From contig CALFSK010000067.1 of the NCBI GenBank assembly GCA_937916845.1, positions 62,001-126,000 of the forward strand: 64,000 nt of DNA, read 5' to 3'. How positions within the stretch are numbered: the first letter of the stretch is position 1; the number at the start of each line of letters is the position of its first letter. Below are positions 17,978-27,265 of this stretch, piece after piece. The position numbers and the translations under genes are program-made. This DNA is from an uncultured Lactobacillus sp. (GTDB lineage: Bacteria; Bacillota; Bacilli; Lactobacillales; Lactobacillaceae). The notes under the pieces are model-generated. The model was not told the DNA's origin. It saw only the letters and a program-made list of their open reading frames with translations, and did not search any database.

Positions 17978-19657
17978 ATGATTCGTTTGTTTGAACAACA
18001 CCATGTCCGGCCGGTTCAGGAGTTAGCGGGAACCTGGCAATTTCAACGTGAAAATGATGAACACGTCTACCACTTAGCCGTACCCGGTTGTTGGGAACAG
18101 CATCCTGATTTAGCCGCCTATCGCGGTCGCGGTGAGTATCAGCGCACCTTGCAAGTTGAACGGAATCATACGAACTTGCGCTTAGAATTTCAGGGTGTGA
18201 GTCATACGGCCGACGTAATTTTAGATGGTCATCAGGTAGCCCACCACTACAACGCGTATACGCCGTTTGCGGCGTTGATTAGGGATGTGGCAGCGGGCGA
18301 CCATCGCTTAACGGTCGCGGTCGATAACCGGTTTGGGCCCGCATCGGCGCTACATAAACCTAATGACTACTATACGTATGGTGGTATTATTCGCGGGGTG
18401 ACCGCGGAAATTGTCCCGGATGTGTTTATCCAACAAAGTCATTTTACGAGTACGATGACGGCAACTGGCTGGCGGGGCCGCTTACAAGTGACGGTCACAA
18501 ACACGGCGGCAACGGCGCAAGTGGTCAGCGTAAAAGCCCAATTAGCCGGTCATCAGGTTCAGCTTGAACCGCAAACCGTTGCGGGCCAGACGACCGCGAC
18601 GTTTGAGTGGCAAACGGATTTTGACCAAGTGACCGCGTGGACGCCAGCGCAACCGCAACTGTATTTGGCCACGACGGAACTGATTCAGGATGGTCAGGTG
18701 ATTGATGACTTAGTCGAGCGGGTCGGTTTTCGACAGGTCAAAGTGGTTGGCAATCGCATCCAGTTAAACGGTCAGTCCGTCTTTTTACAAGGCTTTAACC
18801 GCCATGAAGACAGCGTTGCGTTCGGTTGTGCGTTACCGTTTCAGCAAATTGTTCAAGACCTCGATTTGATGGTCGACATGGGAGCCAACGCCGTGCGGAC
18901 CTCGCACTATCCAAATGATCAACGGTTCTTAGACTTGTGTGACGAGCGCGGGTTACTCGTTTGGGAAGAGGCACACGCCCGGGGATTGACCTTAGCACAG
19001 ATGCAAAATCCAAACTTTGACCAGCAGTGTGCCGACTGCAACCAAGAGATGGTGGACGCCCACTTTAACCACCCTAGTATTGTGATTTGGGGTCTGCTTA
19101 ACGAGTGCGCTAGCGACACGGCGGCTGGACGGAAAAAGTATCAGATGCAGTATCAGCAGATTCGCCAGCTGGATGCGACCCGTCCCGTAACGTCCGCCAC
19201 GTGCCAACACTTCAAGGACCAGTGCCTCGATTTGCCAGACGTGGTCTCGTATAACCTTTATACGGGATGGTATGAAGATGGTTCCGTTGAAAAGGGGAAT
19301 GATCGTGAAATTGAATGGATCGACCAGACGCCGGGTGCGGGTAAACCGATGATTGTCAGTGAGTTTGGGGCGGGGGCCATTTACGGCTATCGCAACCGGA
19401 CGAGGTGCAAGTGGAGCGAGGAACGTCAAGCGGATATTTTAGGTGCGTGCTTGGACACGTATCTCAACGATTCCCGGTTGTCCGGCGCCTTTATCTGGCA
19501 GTTTTGTGACTGCCGGGTAACCGAAGAAGAATGGTTTGCGGTCCGGCCGCGTTCGTATAACAATAAGGGCATCTTAGACGAATACCGCCGGCCTAAACTG
19601 GCTTATGACGTCGTTAAGACCAAGTTTCAGGCACATTTAAAGCAATTAAACCAATAA
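17978..19657 (+). CDS. GH2 beta-glucuronidase-like enzyme
   Basis: A 559-residue cytoplasmic glycoside hydrolase of family 2. An N-terminal jelly roll (about 1-150), an immunoglobulin-like domain (to about 250) and a TIM barrel follow in order. The acid/base glutamate is in WGLLNEC (near 372) and the nucleophile in SEFGAGAIYG (near 463). The C-terminal YNNKGILDEYRRPK contains the N-x-K-G motif that binds the carboxylate of glucuronides in known beta-glucuronidases, which favours this over beta-galactosidase. The gene starts with ATG at 17978. Its neighbour is a choloylglycine hydrolase; both enzyme types release aglycones from host conjugates. Confidence 0.8.
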   Translation: MIRLFEQHHVRPVQELAGTWQFQRENDEHVYHLAVPGCWEQHPDLAAYRGRGEYQRTLQVERNHTNLRLEFQGVSHTADVILDGHQVAHHYNAYTPFAALIRDVAAGDHRLTVAVDNRFGPASALHKPNDYYTYGGIIRGVTAEIVPDVFIQQSHFTSTMTATGWRGRLQVTVTNTAATAQVVSVKAQLAGHQVQLEPQTVAGQTTATFEWQTDFDQVTAWTPAQPQLYLATTELIQDGQVIDDLVERVGFRQVKVVGNRIQLNGQSVFLQGFNRHEDSVAFGCALPFQQIVQDLDLMVDMGANAVRTSHYPNDQRFLDLCDERGLLVWEEAHARGLTLAQMQNPNFDQQCADCNQEMVDAHFNHPSIVIWGLLNECASDTAAGRKKYQMQYQQIRQLDATRPVTSATCQHFKDQCLDLPDVVSYNLYTGWYEDGSVEKGNDREIEWIDQTPGAGKPMIVSEFGAGAIYGYRNRTRCKWSEERQADILGACLDTYLNDSRLSGAFIWQFCDCRVTEEEWFAVRPRSYNNKGILDEYRRPKLAYDVVKTKFQAHLKQLNQ

Positions 19658-19658
19658 G

Positions 19659-19696
19659 AAAAACGTCGTGGAATCTAAAAATTCTACGGCGTTTTT
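19659..19696. terminator. Bidirectional terminator
   Basis: AAAACGTCGTGGAAT pairs with ATTCTACGGCGTTTT between convergent genes. Confidence 0.75.
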
Positions 19697-19730
19697 ATAA
19701 TCGTGACTGTCGAATTTAATGGCGAGGCCA

Positions 19731-20741
19731 CTATTTTAATTCAGAAGTTTCTTCCGTATTTAAAATATGGACGTGGGCCTGATGGTTGAGCGGATACTCA
19801 ACCGGATGAGTCACGTTGTTGAGCATGTCATCCGTCAAAGCAACTTGCTGTAAGTCACCCGGATTTTCGTATAATTCCATACTGTAAGTTAACCCATCAA
19901 GGTCCATGTAACTCCGATATTCCGTATAGTCACTTTCGCCATCGGAAACCTTTTTAACGCCCTTAGGAATCGTGACCGAGTTTAAGATGTACTGTAATAG
20001 GTTTAACGTGTCCGGGGTATCAGTTGGAACGTCAATGAAGTGCTTCAAGTAGTTGGTCCGAACGAAGCGTGAAATTGAGGTATAGTCGCCGGGGAGGCCA
20101 ATGGCGCCAGTCCCGGGGCCCTGGGTCATAGGATGATAGTCCCCGTATTGTTGGAGCGGCTGTTCCGTGTTGGTTAGCATCCCGTAAGTGCTGATGTTTT
20201 GCAGGTGCCAGTCTAAATCGGGTGAGTTCGTCATGACCCCGACCGGATCGGCGGTCAATTTGAGTTCTGGGCCGGTTGGTTCTAAGACGACCGTTTCACC
20301 AGTCGGATCACTGATAATAAAGTGTAGCGGTGGGACCATTCCAACCACTTCCGCGGAATGACTGATCAGTTGGACGTGTTTGATATGTTCCCGTAAATCA
20401 TCGATGCTCTTTGCGTTACCGAGTGCCCACGCGACAAAATCTTGGGGTGCCAGGGCGAGTTTGCCGGCAGCCGCCTTTTCCTGATAGACGGCGTGGTCGG
20501 GGAAGTACAGGGTCGCAACCCCGACGCCGTATTCATTAACGCCGTCGGTAAATAATTCGTGTTTTAATTGCCGACCAGCACCGATGAAGCCGTACTTGGT
20601 CAAAAATTCACCCGCGTCGCCCTTAACGGCACGGTGGCGGGGCATAAACATGATGCGGGCACCAAAGTCGATACTATAGTCCATGGTCCGGGCTAAAAAG
20701 TGGCCGCCATTTTGGTTCGTATACGTTAAACTTGTGCACAT
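19731..20741 (-). CDS. Choloylglycine hydrolase family (bile salt/acyl amide hydrolase)
   Basis: A 336-residue Ntn hydrolase. The ATG at 20741 is chosen because GGAGGG precedes it and because removal of Met exposes Cys2 (MCTSLTYT), the catalytic nucleophile. ARTMDYS carries the conserved Arg and Asp; later N residues of the active site are present in MTNSPDLDWHL. Members hydrolyse conjugated bile salts or penicillin V and other acyl amides. L. plantarum has several paralogues, of which only one has strong bile salt activity, and this position fits one of the weaker ones (a bsh2-type locus). The preferred substrate cannot be read. Confidence 0.85.
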   Translation of the reverse strand: MCTSLTYTNQNGGHFLARTMDYSIDFGARIMFMPRHRAVKGDAGEFLTKYGFIGAGRQLKHELFTDGVNEYGVGVATLYFPDHAVYQEKAAAGKLALAPQDFVAWALGNAKSIDDLREHIKHVQLISHSAEVVGMVPPLHFIISDPTGETVVLEPTGPELKLTADPVGVMTNSPDLDWHLQNISTYGMLTNTEQPLQQYGDYHPMTQGPGTGAIGLPGDYTSISRFVRTNYLKHFIDVPTDTPDTLNLLQYILNSVTIPKGVKKVSDGESDYTEYRSYMDLDGLTYSMELYENPGDLQQVALTDDMLNNVTHPVEYPLNHQAHVHILNTEETSELK

Positions 20742-20989
20742 AAAATATCCCTCCTGGCTATGATGACGCCAATTTAGCACATTATCGGGAACGTGACGAT
20801 TAATCGCGCTAGTAAGGCCAACTATGAAAGTAACGGGAAAAATAAAAATGAGCCCGCCGTGACAGTCATTTTCAAGCTATAATTGAGCTAGTTAAGTTTA
20901 AAAGAATGAAAACAGTATACTATTCAGTTTTATGAACAACTGATTTAGCTTGATAAATATAATAAATTCAGGATTGGTGGAGGATTGAT

Positions 20990-22327
20990 ATGACTAAGAA
21001 AAAGCAACCGGAATTGTCGCAGCGCCACCATATGACGATTCCGTGGAAGGATTTCATTCGTAACGAAGATGTGCCGGCTAAGAATGCGAGTTTGCAAGAA
21101 CGGACCTCGATCGTTGGCCGGATTGGGATCTCGCTACTATCTTGCGGAACGGGGGCTTGGCGCGTCCGGGATGCGATGAATAAAGTTGCACGGAGCCTTA
21201 ATTTGACCTGTTCCGCGGACATCGGCTTGATTGCGCTGCACTACACTTGTTTTAACCACGATCGAAGCTATACGCAGGTGCTCGCGCTACCGAATACGGG
21301 TGTTAATACGGATAAATTGAATGTTTTGGAAAAGTTCGTGAGTGAATTCGACGACCGTTACGCTAATTTGACGATCCGGGAATTACACACGGCCATCGAT
21401 AACGTCCAGAAGCGCCCTAAGCAATACACACCGGTGATGCTAGGATTAGCGGCCGCGTTAGCCTGCAGCGGATTTATTTTTTTGCTAGGTGGCGGCTTGC
21501 CAGAAATGTTGTGCTCCTTTTTAGGTGCCGGCTGTGGGAACTACGTGCGGGCGAAAATGGGTAAGCGTTCCATGACAACCATTGCGGGTATTGCGGTGAG
21601 TGTCGCTGTCGCCTGCCTCGTATACATGGCCAGTTTCAGATTACTCGAGCTGGGGTTTCACGTGTTAGCTGAGCACGAAGTCGGTTATATTGGGGCGATG
21701 CTGTTCGTTATTCCCGGGTTCCCATTCATTACGAGTATGTTGGATATTTCTAAACTGGATATGCGTTCAGGATTGGAGCGCTTAGCTTACGCCATCATGG
21801 TAACGTTAATTGCGACGTTGGTCGGGTGGTTAGTGGCAACGCTGTTCCATTTCAAACCGGGGAACTTTTTACCCCTCGGGTTGTCACCCTTGATGTTAAT
21901 GCTATTACGGTTGCCAGCCAGTTTTTGTGGGGTCTACGGTTTCTCGATTATGTTTAACAGTTCGCAAAAAATGGCGATTACGGCGGGATTTATGGGGGCA
22001 ATTGCAAATACGCTCCGACTAGAACTCGTCGACTTAACAACGATGCCACCGGCTGCCGCCGCGTTTTGCGGGGCGTTGGTCGCCGGACTGATGGCCTCCG
22101 TGATCAACCGGTACAATGGTTATCCACGGATTTCACTAACGGTGCCATCGATCGTGATCATGGTTCCGGGACTCTATATTTATCGGGCCATTTACAATAT
22201 GGGCAGTAATCAGATTGGGGTAGGTGCGCTGTGGCTCACTAAAGCGATGTTGATTATCATGTTCTTACCACTGGGACTGTTCGTTGCCCGGGCGTTAATG
22301 GATCGAGATTGGCGCCATTTTGATTAA
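20990..22327 (+). CDS. ThrE-type threonine/serine exporter
   Basis: A 445-residue membrane protein joining two parts that are separate genes in many bacteria: an N-terminal DUF1212-like half (RIGISLLSCGTGAWRVRDAMN, with four to five helices) and a C-terminal DUF3815-like half (PSIVIMVPGLYIYRA). The fused form is the Corynebacterium ThrE architecture, which exports threonine and serine. About ten membrane segments are visible. RBS GGTGGAGG is strong. It is a single-gene unit ending in repeat copy C. Confidence 0.8.
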   Translation: MTKKKQPELSQRHHMTIPWKDFIRNEDVPAKNASLQERTSIVGRIGISLLSCGTGAWRVRDAMNKVARSLNLTCSADIGLIALHYTCFNHDRSYTQVLALPNTGVNTDKLNVLEKFVSEFDDRYANLTIRELHTAIDNVQKRPKQYTPVMLGLAAALACSGFIFLLGGGLPEMLCSFLGAGCGNYVRAKMGKRSMTTIAGIAVSVAVACLVYMASFRLLELGFHVLAEHEVGYIGAMLFVIPGFPFITSMLDISKLDMRSGLERLAYAIMVTLIATLVGWLVATLFHFKPGNFLPLGLSPLMLMLLRLPASFCGVYGFSIMFNSSQKMAITAGFMGAIANTLRLELVDLTTMPPAAAAFCGALVAGLMASVINRYNGYPRISLTVPSIVIMVPGLYIYRAIYNMGSNQIGVGALWLTKAMLIIMFLPLGLFVARALMDRDWRHFD

Positions 22328-22330
22328 ATA

Positions 22331-22470
22331 GAGTGGGATCAAAGGCGATTAGTTTGTGAGCATTAACGTGAAATCAGTGATTATTCCTGGGTTTGGAATA
22401 GTCACTGATTTTGGGTTAAGCGGAGCAAACTGCCTTTGATACCACGTTTCGACTATAAATAATAGGAAAA
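22331..22470. repeat. Dispersed palindromic intergenic repeat, copy C
   Basis: Same orientation as copy B. Outer arms changed to GATCAAAGGC/GCCTTTGAT and inner arms to AGTGA/TCACT, so both stems keep pairing while the bases differ from copy B. It ends in a terminator. Confidence 0.8.
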
Positions 22471-22500
22471 GCCGTTCAGAATTTTTGAACGGCTTTTTTA
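22468..22500 (+). terminator. Terminator next to repeat C
   Basis: AAAGCCGTTCA pairs with TGAACGGCTTTTTT. Confidence 0.85.
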
Positions 22501-22628
22501 GACGATTTTTCAAAAAATAGACCGGTCTAATTAAAGAAATAAAATTTTTTATGTTAAAAGCTTGTCTTAGAGTCAACTCTAAGTTTTATACTGATGATAA
22601 TTAGTAACAGTGAAGGGAAGATGAAATA

Positions 22629-23606
22629 ATGAAATACCGCAAATTTGGAAACACCGGTTATGAAATCAGTGAAGTTTCACTTGGCACGTGGCAATTAGGA
22701 GGTAAGTGGGGGTTACCATTTAGCGAAAAAGACGCGATGGACACCTTAGCGGAAGCCTATGATCGTGGCGTTAACTTTTTTGATACCGCGGATGGCTATC
22801 AAGGTGGGGCCAGTGAACACGCCGTTGGTCAATTTTTAAAGACTCATCCCGACGTTCACTACACGACTAAAATTGGTCGGAAGGAAGAACCACTGACAAT
22901 CGACCATTTCAGTCCTAAGAGTATCGACCGTTACGTGGACGAATCGTTGGCTAACTTGGGCGTCGACGCGTTAGACACCGTCTTGTTACACTGCCCACCA
23001 ACGCAAGTGCTGTATCAACCAGAGACGTTCTTTGAATTGGACCGTTTGAAAAAAGCGGGGAAGATTCGCCACTACGGTGTGAGTGTTGAAAAGGTTGAAG
23101 AAGCCATTAAAGCCATGGACTACGACATTTCAGCAATTGAAATTATTTTCAACATGTTCCGGTTACGGCCTGCCAACCTCTTTTTTGACTTGGCGAAGCA
23201 AAATAACATTGGTATTTTAGCCCGGGTGCCGTTAGCAAGTGGGTTACTGAGCGGCAAGTATACCGCTGATACGACTTTTGCCCCGGATGATCACCGGACG
23301 AATAACCGGCAAGGTCAACATTTTGATCAGGGTGAAACGTTCTCTGGCGTGGACTTCTTAACGGGGGTCGAAGCGGCGGATGAATTGAAGGAACGGCTCA
23401 AAACGGATAACTTGGCGGCCTTAGCCTTACGTTATATCTTAATGTACGATGCCGTTTCCGCCGTTATTCCAGGCGCTAGCAATCCGTCCCAAATTGAGCG
23501 GAATACGGTCGCAGCTGACTTAGCCCCATTGACGGCTCAACAAATGGGTATCGTGCGCGCTGTTTATGATCAATACATCAAGAACCCGGTGGAATACCGC
23601 TGGTAA
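22629..23606 (+). CDS. Aldo/keto reductase
   Basis: A 325-residue TIM-barrel oxidoreductase of the aldo/keto reductase superfamily (YRKFGNTGYEISEVSLGTW opening; catalytic Asp and Tyr in FDTADGYQGGASE; Lys in TTKIG; VIPGASNPSQIERN for NADPH binding). It reduces aldehydes or ketones; the substrate is not predictable. RBS GAAGGGAAG. It is expressed alone, with a terminator downstream. Confidence 0.85.
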   Translation: MKYRKFGNTGYEISEVSLGTWQLGGKWGLPFSEKDAMDTLAEAYDRGVNFFDTADGYQGGASEHAVGQFLKTHPDVHYTTKIGRKEEPLTIDHFSPKSIDRYVDESLANLGVDALDTVLLHCPPTQVLYQPETFFELDRLKKAGKIRHYGVSVEKVEEAIKAMDYDISAIEIIFNMFRLRPANLFFDLAKQNNIGILARVPLASGLLSGKYTADTTFAPDDHRTNNRQGQHFDQGETFSGVDFLTGVEAADELKERLKTDNLAALALRYILMYDAVSAVIPGASNPSQIERNTVAADLAPLTAQQMGIVRAVYDQYIKNPVEYRW

Positions 23607-23643
23607 AAATTTGATTCCGGTATAAAAACCGTAATTAAACGCA

Positions 23644-23688
23644 AACAACCATTCAGAAATGGCTAATATTTCTGAATGGTTGTTTTTT
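23644..23688. terminator. Bidirectional terminator
   Basis: AACAACCATTCAGAAAT pairs with ATTTCTGAATGGTTGTTTTTT; convergent genes. Confidence 0.85.
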
Positions 23689-23704
23689 CTATTATGATGC
23701 AGGC

Positions 23705-25120
23705 TTACCGTTTGAGTAGTTTATCCAGCATAGCGTTACCGGCACTTAAATCTTCATCGTGATAGTGCATGGAGCGAATCCGCATCGGGTCGCCACCGTG
23801 GTAATATTCGTACATCAGTTGCCGTTGACCGAAACCGGCCGTGGTTAGGTCAAAGACTAAGTTGAGTAATTTGGAGCGGTCCTTGGCTTCTGCCAGGTCA
23901 GTGGTTAGGGCCTGCTCTAAAATGGAGCCATTTTCACCGTCAAATTCGGCAAAGCCTGGGACGCCAACCATGGAGCCCGCCGCAAAGTGTTGGGCAGCCT
24001 TTAAAGCAGCTTCGAAGTATTCTGGTAACGTCGACCGCACGGCTAATAAGGCTTGTTGGCTCGGCGTGTAAATCCCAAACTCGTCTAAGTGCCCCTCTTC
24101 TTCCGAACGGGTAATGGTGCCCTTGATGAGTTCCAGGTTAGCCGTTAACCGACCCAGTTTTTCTTGGACCCCTAAGAAGCCGTCCAATCCTAAAACGTGG
24201 GCGGTGCGAATGGCTAAACTAGTAGCGAATTCCAGCTTAGTGATTCCGCGGACTTCATCTTGGTGGGAGGTGTGAATAAACATACCGGATTCAATGAAGA
24301 ACCGGTTACTCATTTCAACGTCATTTTCAACGAAGACTTTATTCCACGGAATAAAGGCGTGATCAAAGACGATGTAGGCGTCGATTTCATCCAAGGCGTT
24401 GCTGAGTGGGTAGTCGTCTTCCGTATAGCCAGGGTGGTCGAGCAACTTCCGGCAAATCACTTTAACGCCGGGCGTGTTTAATGGCGTAGCAAAGGCGACC
24501 GCGTAACTGGTGTCCCCTTTGTCGAGGAGTAGTTCTGGTGGATTGAAGACCAAGAGATCGTCTGCAATCGGTGCCATCGTGTTAACCATTTTGGCGCCAG
24601 AAACGACGATTCCTTTGTCCGTTCGCTCGAGCACGTGAACACCGGCGTAGCCCGATGGAATGCCGTTAATGGCCTTTTGCCGGTCTAACTGTGGATTTTG
24701 AAGCGCGTGACTGATGAAAAGGTCATTTTCTTTAATCCATTCAGCGTAGTGCTTGGCATTTTCACCGAAGTCGGTGTAGTCGTTGTGCCCTAAAAAGGCG
24801 CTCCGTTCAGCTAAAATCGCCATTCCCGTATCCAAAAAGTCGGGTGTACGGCCCAGCATACCGTTGTTACTTTGAGCAATTTCTTGATAAGCTTGGTGTT
24901 TTTGCCGCAGGTCTTCAATGGTTCGCGGCACCTTAAAGGCGATATCGTAAGTCCGACCATTCTCTTGGTAGGTGTGGACTTCGGGATGCGTCTTTTGTAG
25001 GTCGTAATACTGGTTGTTTAACGCCAGTGTTTTTCTGAAGATTGGAATCTCTGAAACTTTAACGCGTTGGCCGTTCAAATAAACGGCGCGGCCGTCGTCA
25101 AGTTGTTCGATCGTGTGCAT
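23705..25120 (-). CDS. HpaB-like 4-hydroxyphenylacetate 3-hydroxylase family protein
   Basis: A 471-residue protein of the 4-hydroxyphenylacetate 3-monooxygenase / 4-hydroxybutyryl-CoA dehydratase family, with the acyl-CoA dehydrogenase-like core. Recognisable stretches are RTPDFLDTG, VVSGAKMVNTMAPIAD, DHAFIPWNKVFVEN and SMVGVPGFAEFD. HpaB enzymes hydroxylate phenols with FADH2 from a separate reductase (HpaC); no hpaC-like gene lies adjacent. Dehydratase relatives carry an iron-sulfur cluster ligand set that I do not see. A role in phenolic compound metabolism is inference. Confidence 0.8.
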   Translation of the reverse strand: MHTIEQLDDGRAVYLNGQRVKVSEIPIFRKTLALNNQYYDLQKTHPEVHTYQENGRTYDIAFKVPRTIEDLRQKHQAYQEIAQSNNGMLGRTPDFLDTGMAILAERSAFLGHNDYTDFGENAKHYAEWIKENDLFISHALQNPQLDRQKAINGIPSGYAGVHVLERTDKGIVVSGAKMVNTMAPIADDLLVFNPPELLLDKGDTSYAVAFATPLNTPGVKVICRKLLDHPGYTEDDYPLSNALDEIDAYIVFDHAFIPWNKVFVENDVEMSNRFFIESGMFIHTSHQDEVRGITKLEFATSLAIRTAHVLGLDGFLGVQEKLGRLTANLELIKGTITRSEEEGHLDEFGIYTPSQQALLAVRSTLPEYFEAALKAAQHFAAGSMVGVPGFAEFDGENGSILEQALTTDLAEAKDRSKLLNLVFDLTTAGFGQRQLMYEYYHGGDPMRIRSMHYHDEDLSAGNAMLDKLLKR

Positions 25121-25239
25121 GAATTATTCTCCCCCTTTTGGTATCCCTTTCACTATAGCACTGTGTAAACGGTGGCAATAGGGGCAATTACGGGTGCATG
25201 TCGCACATGAAAAAGGTCAGTAGTGCTTGGACAAAAAAA

Positions 25240-25255
25240 TGTTTCACGTGAAACA
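25240..25255. other. parS site
   Basis: TGTTTCACGTGAAACA, a perfect 16-base palindrome; symmetry extends to 24 bases (25236-25259). Intergenic, between divergent genes. Confidence 0.9.
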
Positions 25256-25401
25256 TTTTAAAAGCAGAACCTATTTGTGAAACATTACGGTGACTATCGA
25301 TCCGTTTCTAACTGGGTTTCTGAGCCATGTTATAATGAGGCTACTTTGGGGACTTGCAGGCGATACCCACACCAAACATTGCCGTTGAGGAAAGGATTAA
25401 C

Positions 25402-26073
25402 ATGCGAATTAACGTTTTGCAACATACGCCTAACGAGGGACCCGGTATGATTCAGGACTGGGCCAACGCGCATGGGCATACGATGTTTGTTTATCACCCG
25501 TATCAGTTCGGCCATTTGCCAACGGCGGACGAAACGGATTTATTAGTGATTTTGGGTGGGCCAATGAGTCCCAACGATGATTTGCCATGGATCAAACAGG
25601 AACGGGTCCTGATTCAAACGTTGTTGGAACGGGACATCCCCATGTTTGGGGCTTGCTACGGTGCCCAACAGATCAGTAAAACCCTCGGGTACCCAGTGAC
25701 TAAAGCACCGGCTAAGGAAGTGGGCTGGGCGCCCGTTTATCGGCGAAGTACGGTTATTCCTGAGTTGCCGGCAAAGTTAACGGTCTTACACTGGCATGAA
25801 GAAATGTTTGCCATCCCAGATGAGGCCGAGTGGTTATTTTCAAGTGACCGGGTCGCCAACCAGGGATTCGTGTTAAATCACCGCGTCGTTGGGTTGCAAT
25901 TTCATTTTGAACCGGCGGCGGATAATGTGCGTGAAATGGTCGTGAATGACTATCCGTATATTCAGGTGTCGGTCTTAAATCAAACGGCCGATGAAATTAT
26001 AAACATGCCAATTCCAGCAGAAAACCGGGTGGCGTTGGCGACAATTCTAGATTATATTACGGCTGGAAAATAG
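25402..26073 (+). CDS. Class I glutamine amidotransferase-like protein
   Basis: A 223-residue protein of the GMP synthase-like amidotransferase family. The nucleophile elbow is FGACYGAQ, and the catalytic His/Glu pair is in LQFHFE. No synthetase domain is fused, so it belongs to the stand-alone group whose substrates are mostly unknown. The ATG at 25402 follows GAGGAAAGGATT; an in-frame ATG at 25354 lacks a site. Confidence 0.8.
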   Translation: MRINVLQHTPNEGPGMIQDWANAHGHTMFVYHPYQFGHLPTADETDLLVILGGPMSPNDDLPWIKQERVLIQTLLERDIPMFGACYGAQQISKTLGYPVTKAPAKEVGWAPVYRRSTVIPELPAKLTVLHWHEEMFAIPDEAEWLFSSDRVANQGFVLNHRVVGLQFHFEPAADNVREMVVNDYPYIQVSVLNQTADEIINMPIPAENRVALATILDYITAGK

Positions 26074-26097
26074 ATTGTTTAGAAAACTGAACACCTT

Positions 26098-26234
26098 TTC
26101 CTATTATTATGGTCGAAACGTGGTCCAAAAGGCAGACTGTTCCGCTTAACCCGAAATCAGCGACTATTCCAAACCCAGGAATAATCGCTGATTTTACGTT
26201 AATGCTCACAGCCTAATCGCCTTTTGGCCCACTC
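26098..26234. repeat. Dispersed palindromic intergenic repeat, copy D
   Basis: Same orientation as copy A, starting CCTATTATTATGGTCGAAACG and ending in CCTTTTGGCCCACTC against the stop of the WYL regulator gene. Inner stem GCGACTATTCC/GGAATAATCGC. It lies between two convergent genes. Confidence 0.8.
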
Positions 26235-27164
26235 TTAGTCATACATAGCCTTGATTTTATCAATGGCTGCTAAGTAACCCGTTTGCAAAGACTGAGGTTC
26301 TAAAATTTGAACGTTGGTTCCGAGAGACAATAAATATTGGATCATGTAGTCGTACTCGTCTTGGTTGTAGCCACCATACAGGTAGTCCTGCCCGTCAATG
26401 CGTTTGAGCTGCATGTTCGCGTAGTGGTTACGCTGAACAATTTCACGACCGCGCGGAGTGAGCTTGCACCGATACGCAATATTATGATGGTGTTGGTCAT
26501 AGGTCGCTTGGCGCTGCTTAAGCGCGTCATAGCTGAGTTGGGCCGGTTGATCGGTGGTCGTGAGGTCGGTTACCGTATCACAGCGAATGATTTCCCAGTG
26601 CTGGGTCGTGAGGTTAACCCCGCTGACGAACCAGACGCCGTTACGGAAAAGTAAGTCGAATAACTGGAATGGTTGTGGCTGAGGGTTAGTCTTTAACCGC
26701 AACGCCACGACGGTTTCGTCTAAAATGGCACTTAATAGTGGCCGCAAAAGTTTGGGCCCATCGAGGTTAGGAATCGTGTAGTAATTGACGACTTCCTGTA
26801 GCCGGGTCACTTTTTGTTGCTCAGCGAGGGGGAGGGTGGCCATGAGTTTTTGATAAATCGTGGTGTAGGATTTTTCAAACGGGGTCGCCGATAGTAGGCT
26901 CAATGCTTTGATGGCAAAAAAGAGCGCGTTAATTTCTTGAATGTTTAACAACACGGGAACCCATAGTTCGCGTTTAGTAAGTTTATAACCGCCGTAACGC
27001 CCGGGTTCAACGTAAAAGGTGAGGCCTAACTGCTCTAAAGATTGGATATCACGCAGGGCGGTGCGTTTAGAGATGTTAAAAGCGGCTACTAGGTCGTTAA
27101 CGTGGAAGCCATTTTTGTAGCTTAAGAAAATCAACTCTTGGTTTAAACGTTCAGAACGATCCAT
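26235..27164 (-). CDS. WYL-domain transcriptional regulator (YafY family)
   Basis: A 309-residue protein: an N-terminal winged HTH of the DeoR/HTH_11 type (VNDLVAAFNISKRTALRDIQSLEQ, residues 20-43), a central helical region, and a C-terminal WYL-type ligand-binding domain (GVWFVSGVNLTTQHWEIIRCD). Such proteins respond to nucleic acid or small ligands. It is divergent from an NAD(P)H reductase gene with a 19-base inverted repeat between them, a common autoregulatory arrangement. Confidence 0.85.
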   Translation of the reverse strand: MDRSERLNQELIFLSYKNGFHVNDLVAAFNISKRTALRDIQSLEQLGLTFYVEPGRYGGYKLTKRELWVPVLLNIQEINALFFAIKALSLLSATPFEKSYTTIYQKLMATLPLAEQQKVTRLQEVVNYYTIPNLDGPKLLRPLLSAILDETVVALRLKTNPQPQPFQLFDLLFRNGVWFVSGVNLTTQHWEIIRCDTVTDLTTTDQPAQLSYDALKQRQATYDQHHHNIAYRCKLTPRGREIVQRNHYANMQLKRIDGQDYLYGGYNQDEYDYMIQYLLSLGTNVQILEPQSLQTGYLAAIDKIKAMYD

Positions 27165-27193
27165 TTAATTCCCTCCACAAAAAGTTTTTTAAT

Positions 27194-27212
27194 GGTGACG
27201 ATGATTGTCACC
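27194..27212. promoter_or_regulatory. Candidate operator of the WYL regulator
   Basis: GGTGAC and GTCACC arms separated by seven bases, in the 101-base gap between the divergent regulator and reductase genes. Binding is inferred from symmetry and position. Confidence 0.5.
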
Positions 27213-27265
27213 TTTGACGTTTAGTATAGGCCTTGTTGAAAGATAAAAGAAATGAGGACTTACTA

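Noticed and set aside
22349..22576. Minus-strand frame after the ThrE-type gene
   Set aside because: It runs through repeat copy C and a terminator; no ribosome-binding site.
16584..26234. Reading the dispersed repeats as a CRISPR array or insertion sequence
   Set aside because: The copies are kilobases apart, occur in both orientations, have no spacers of fixed length and no transposase.
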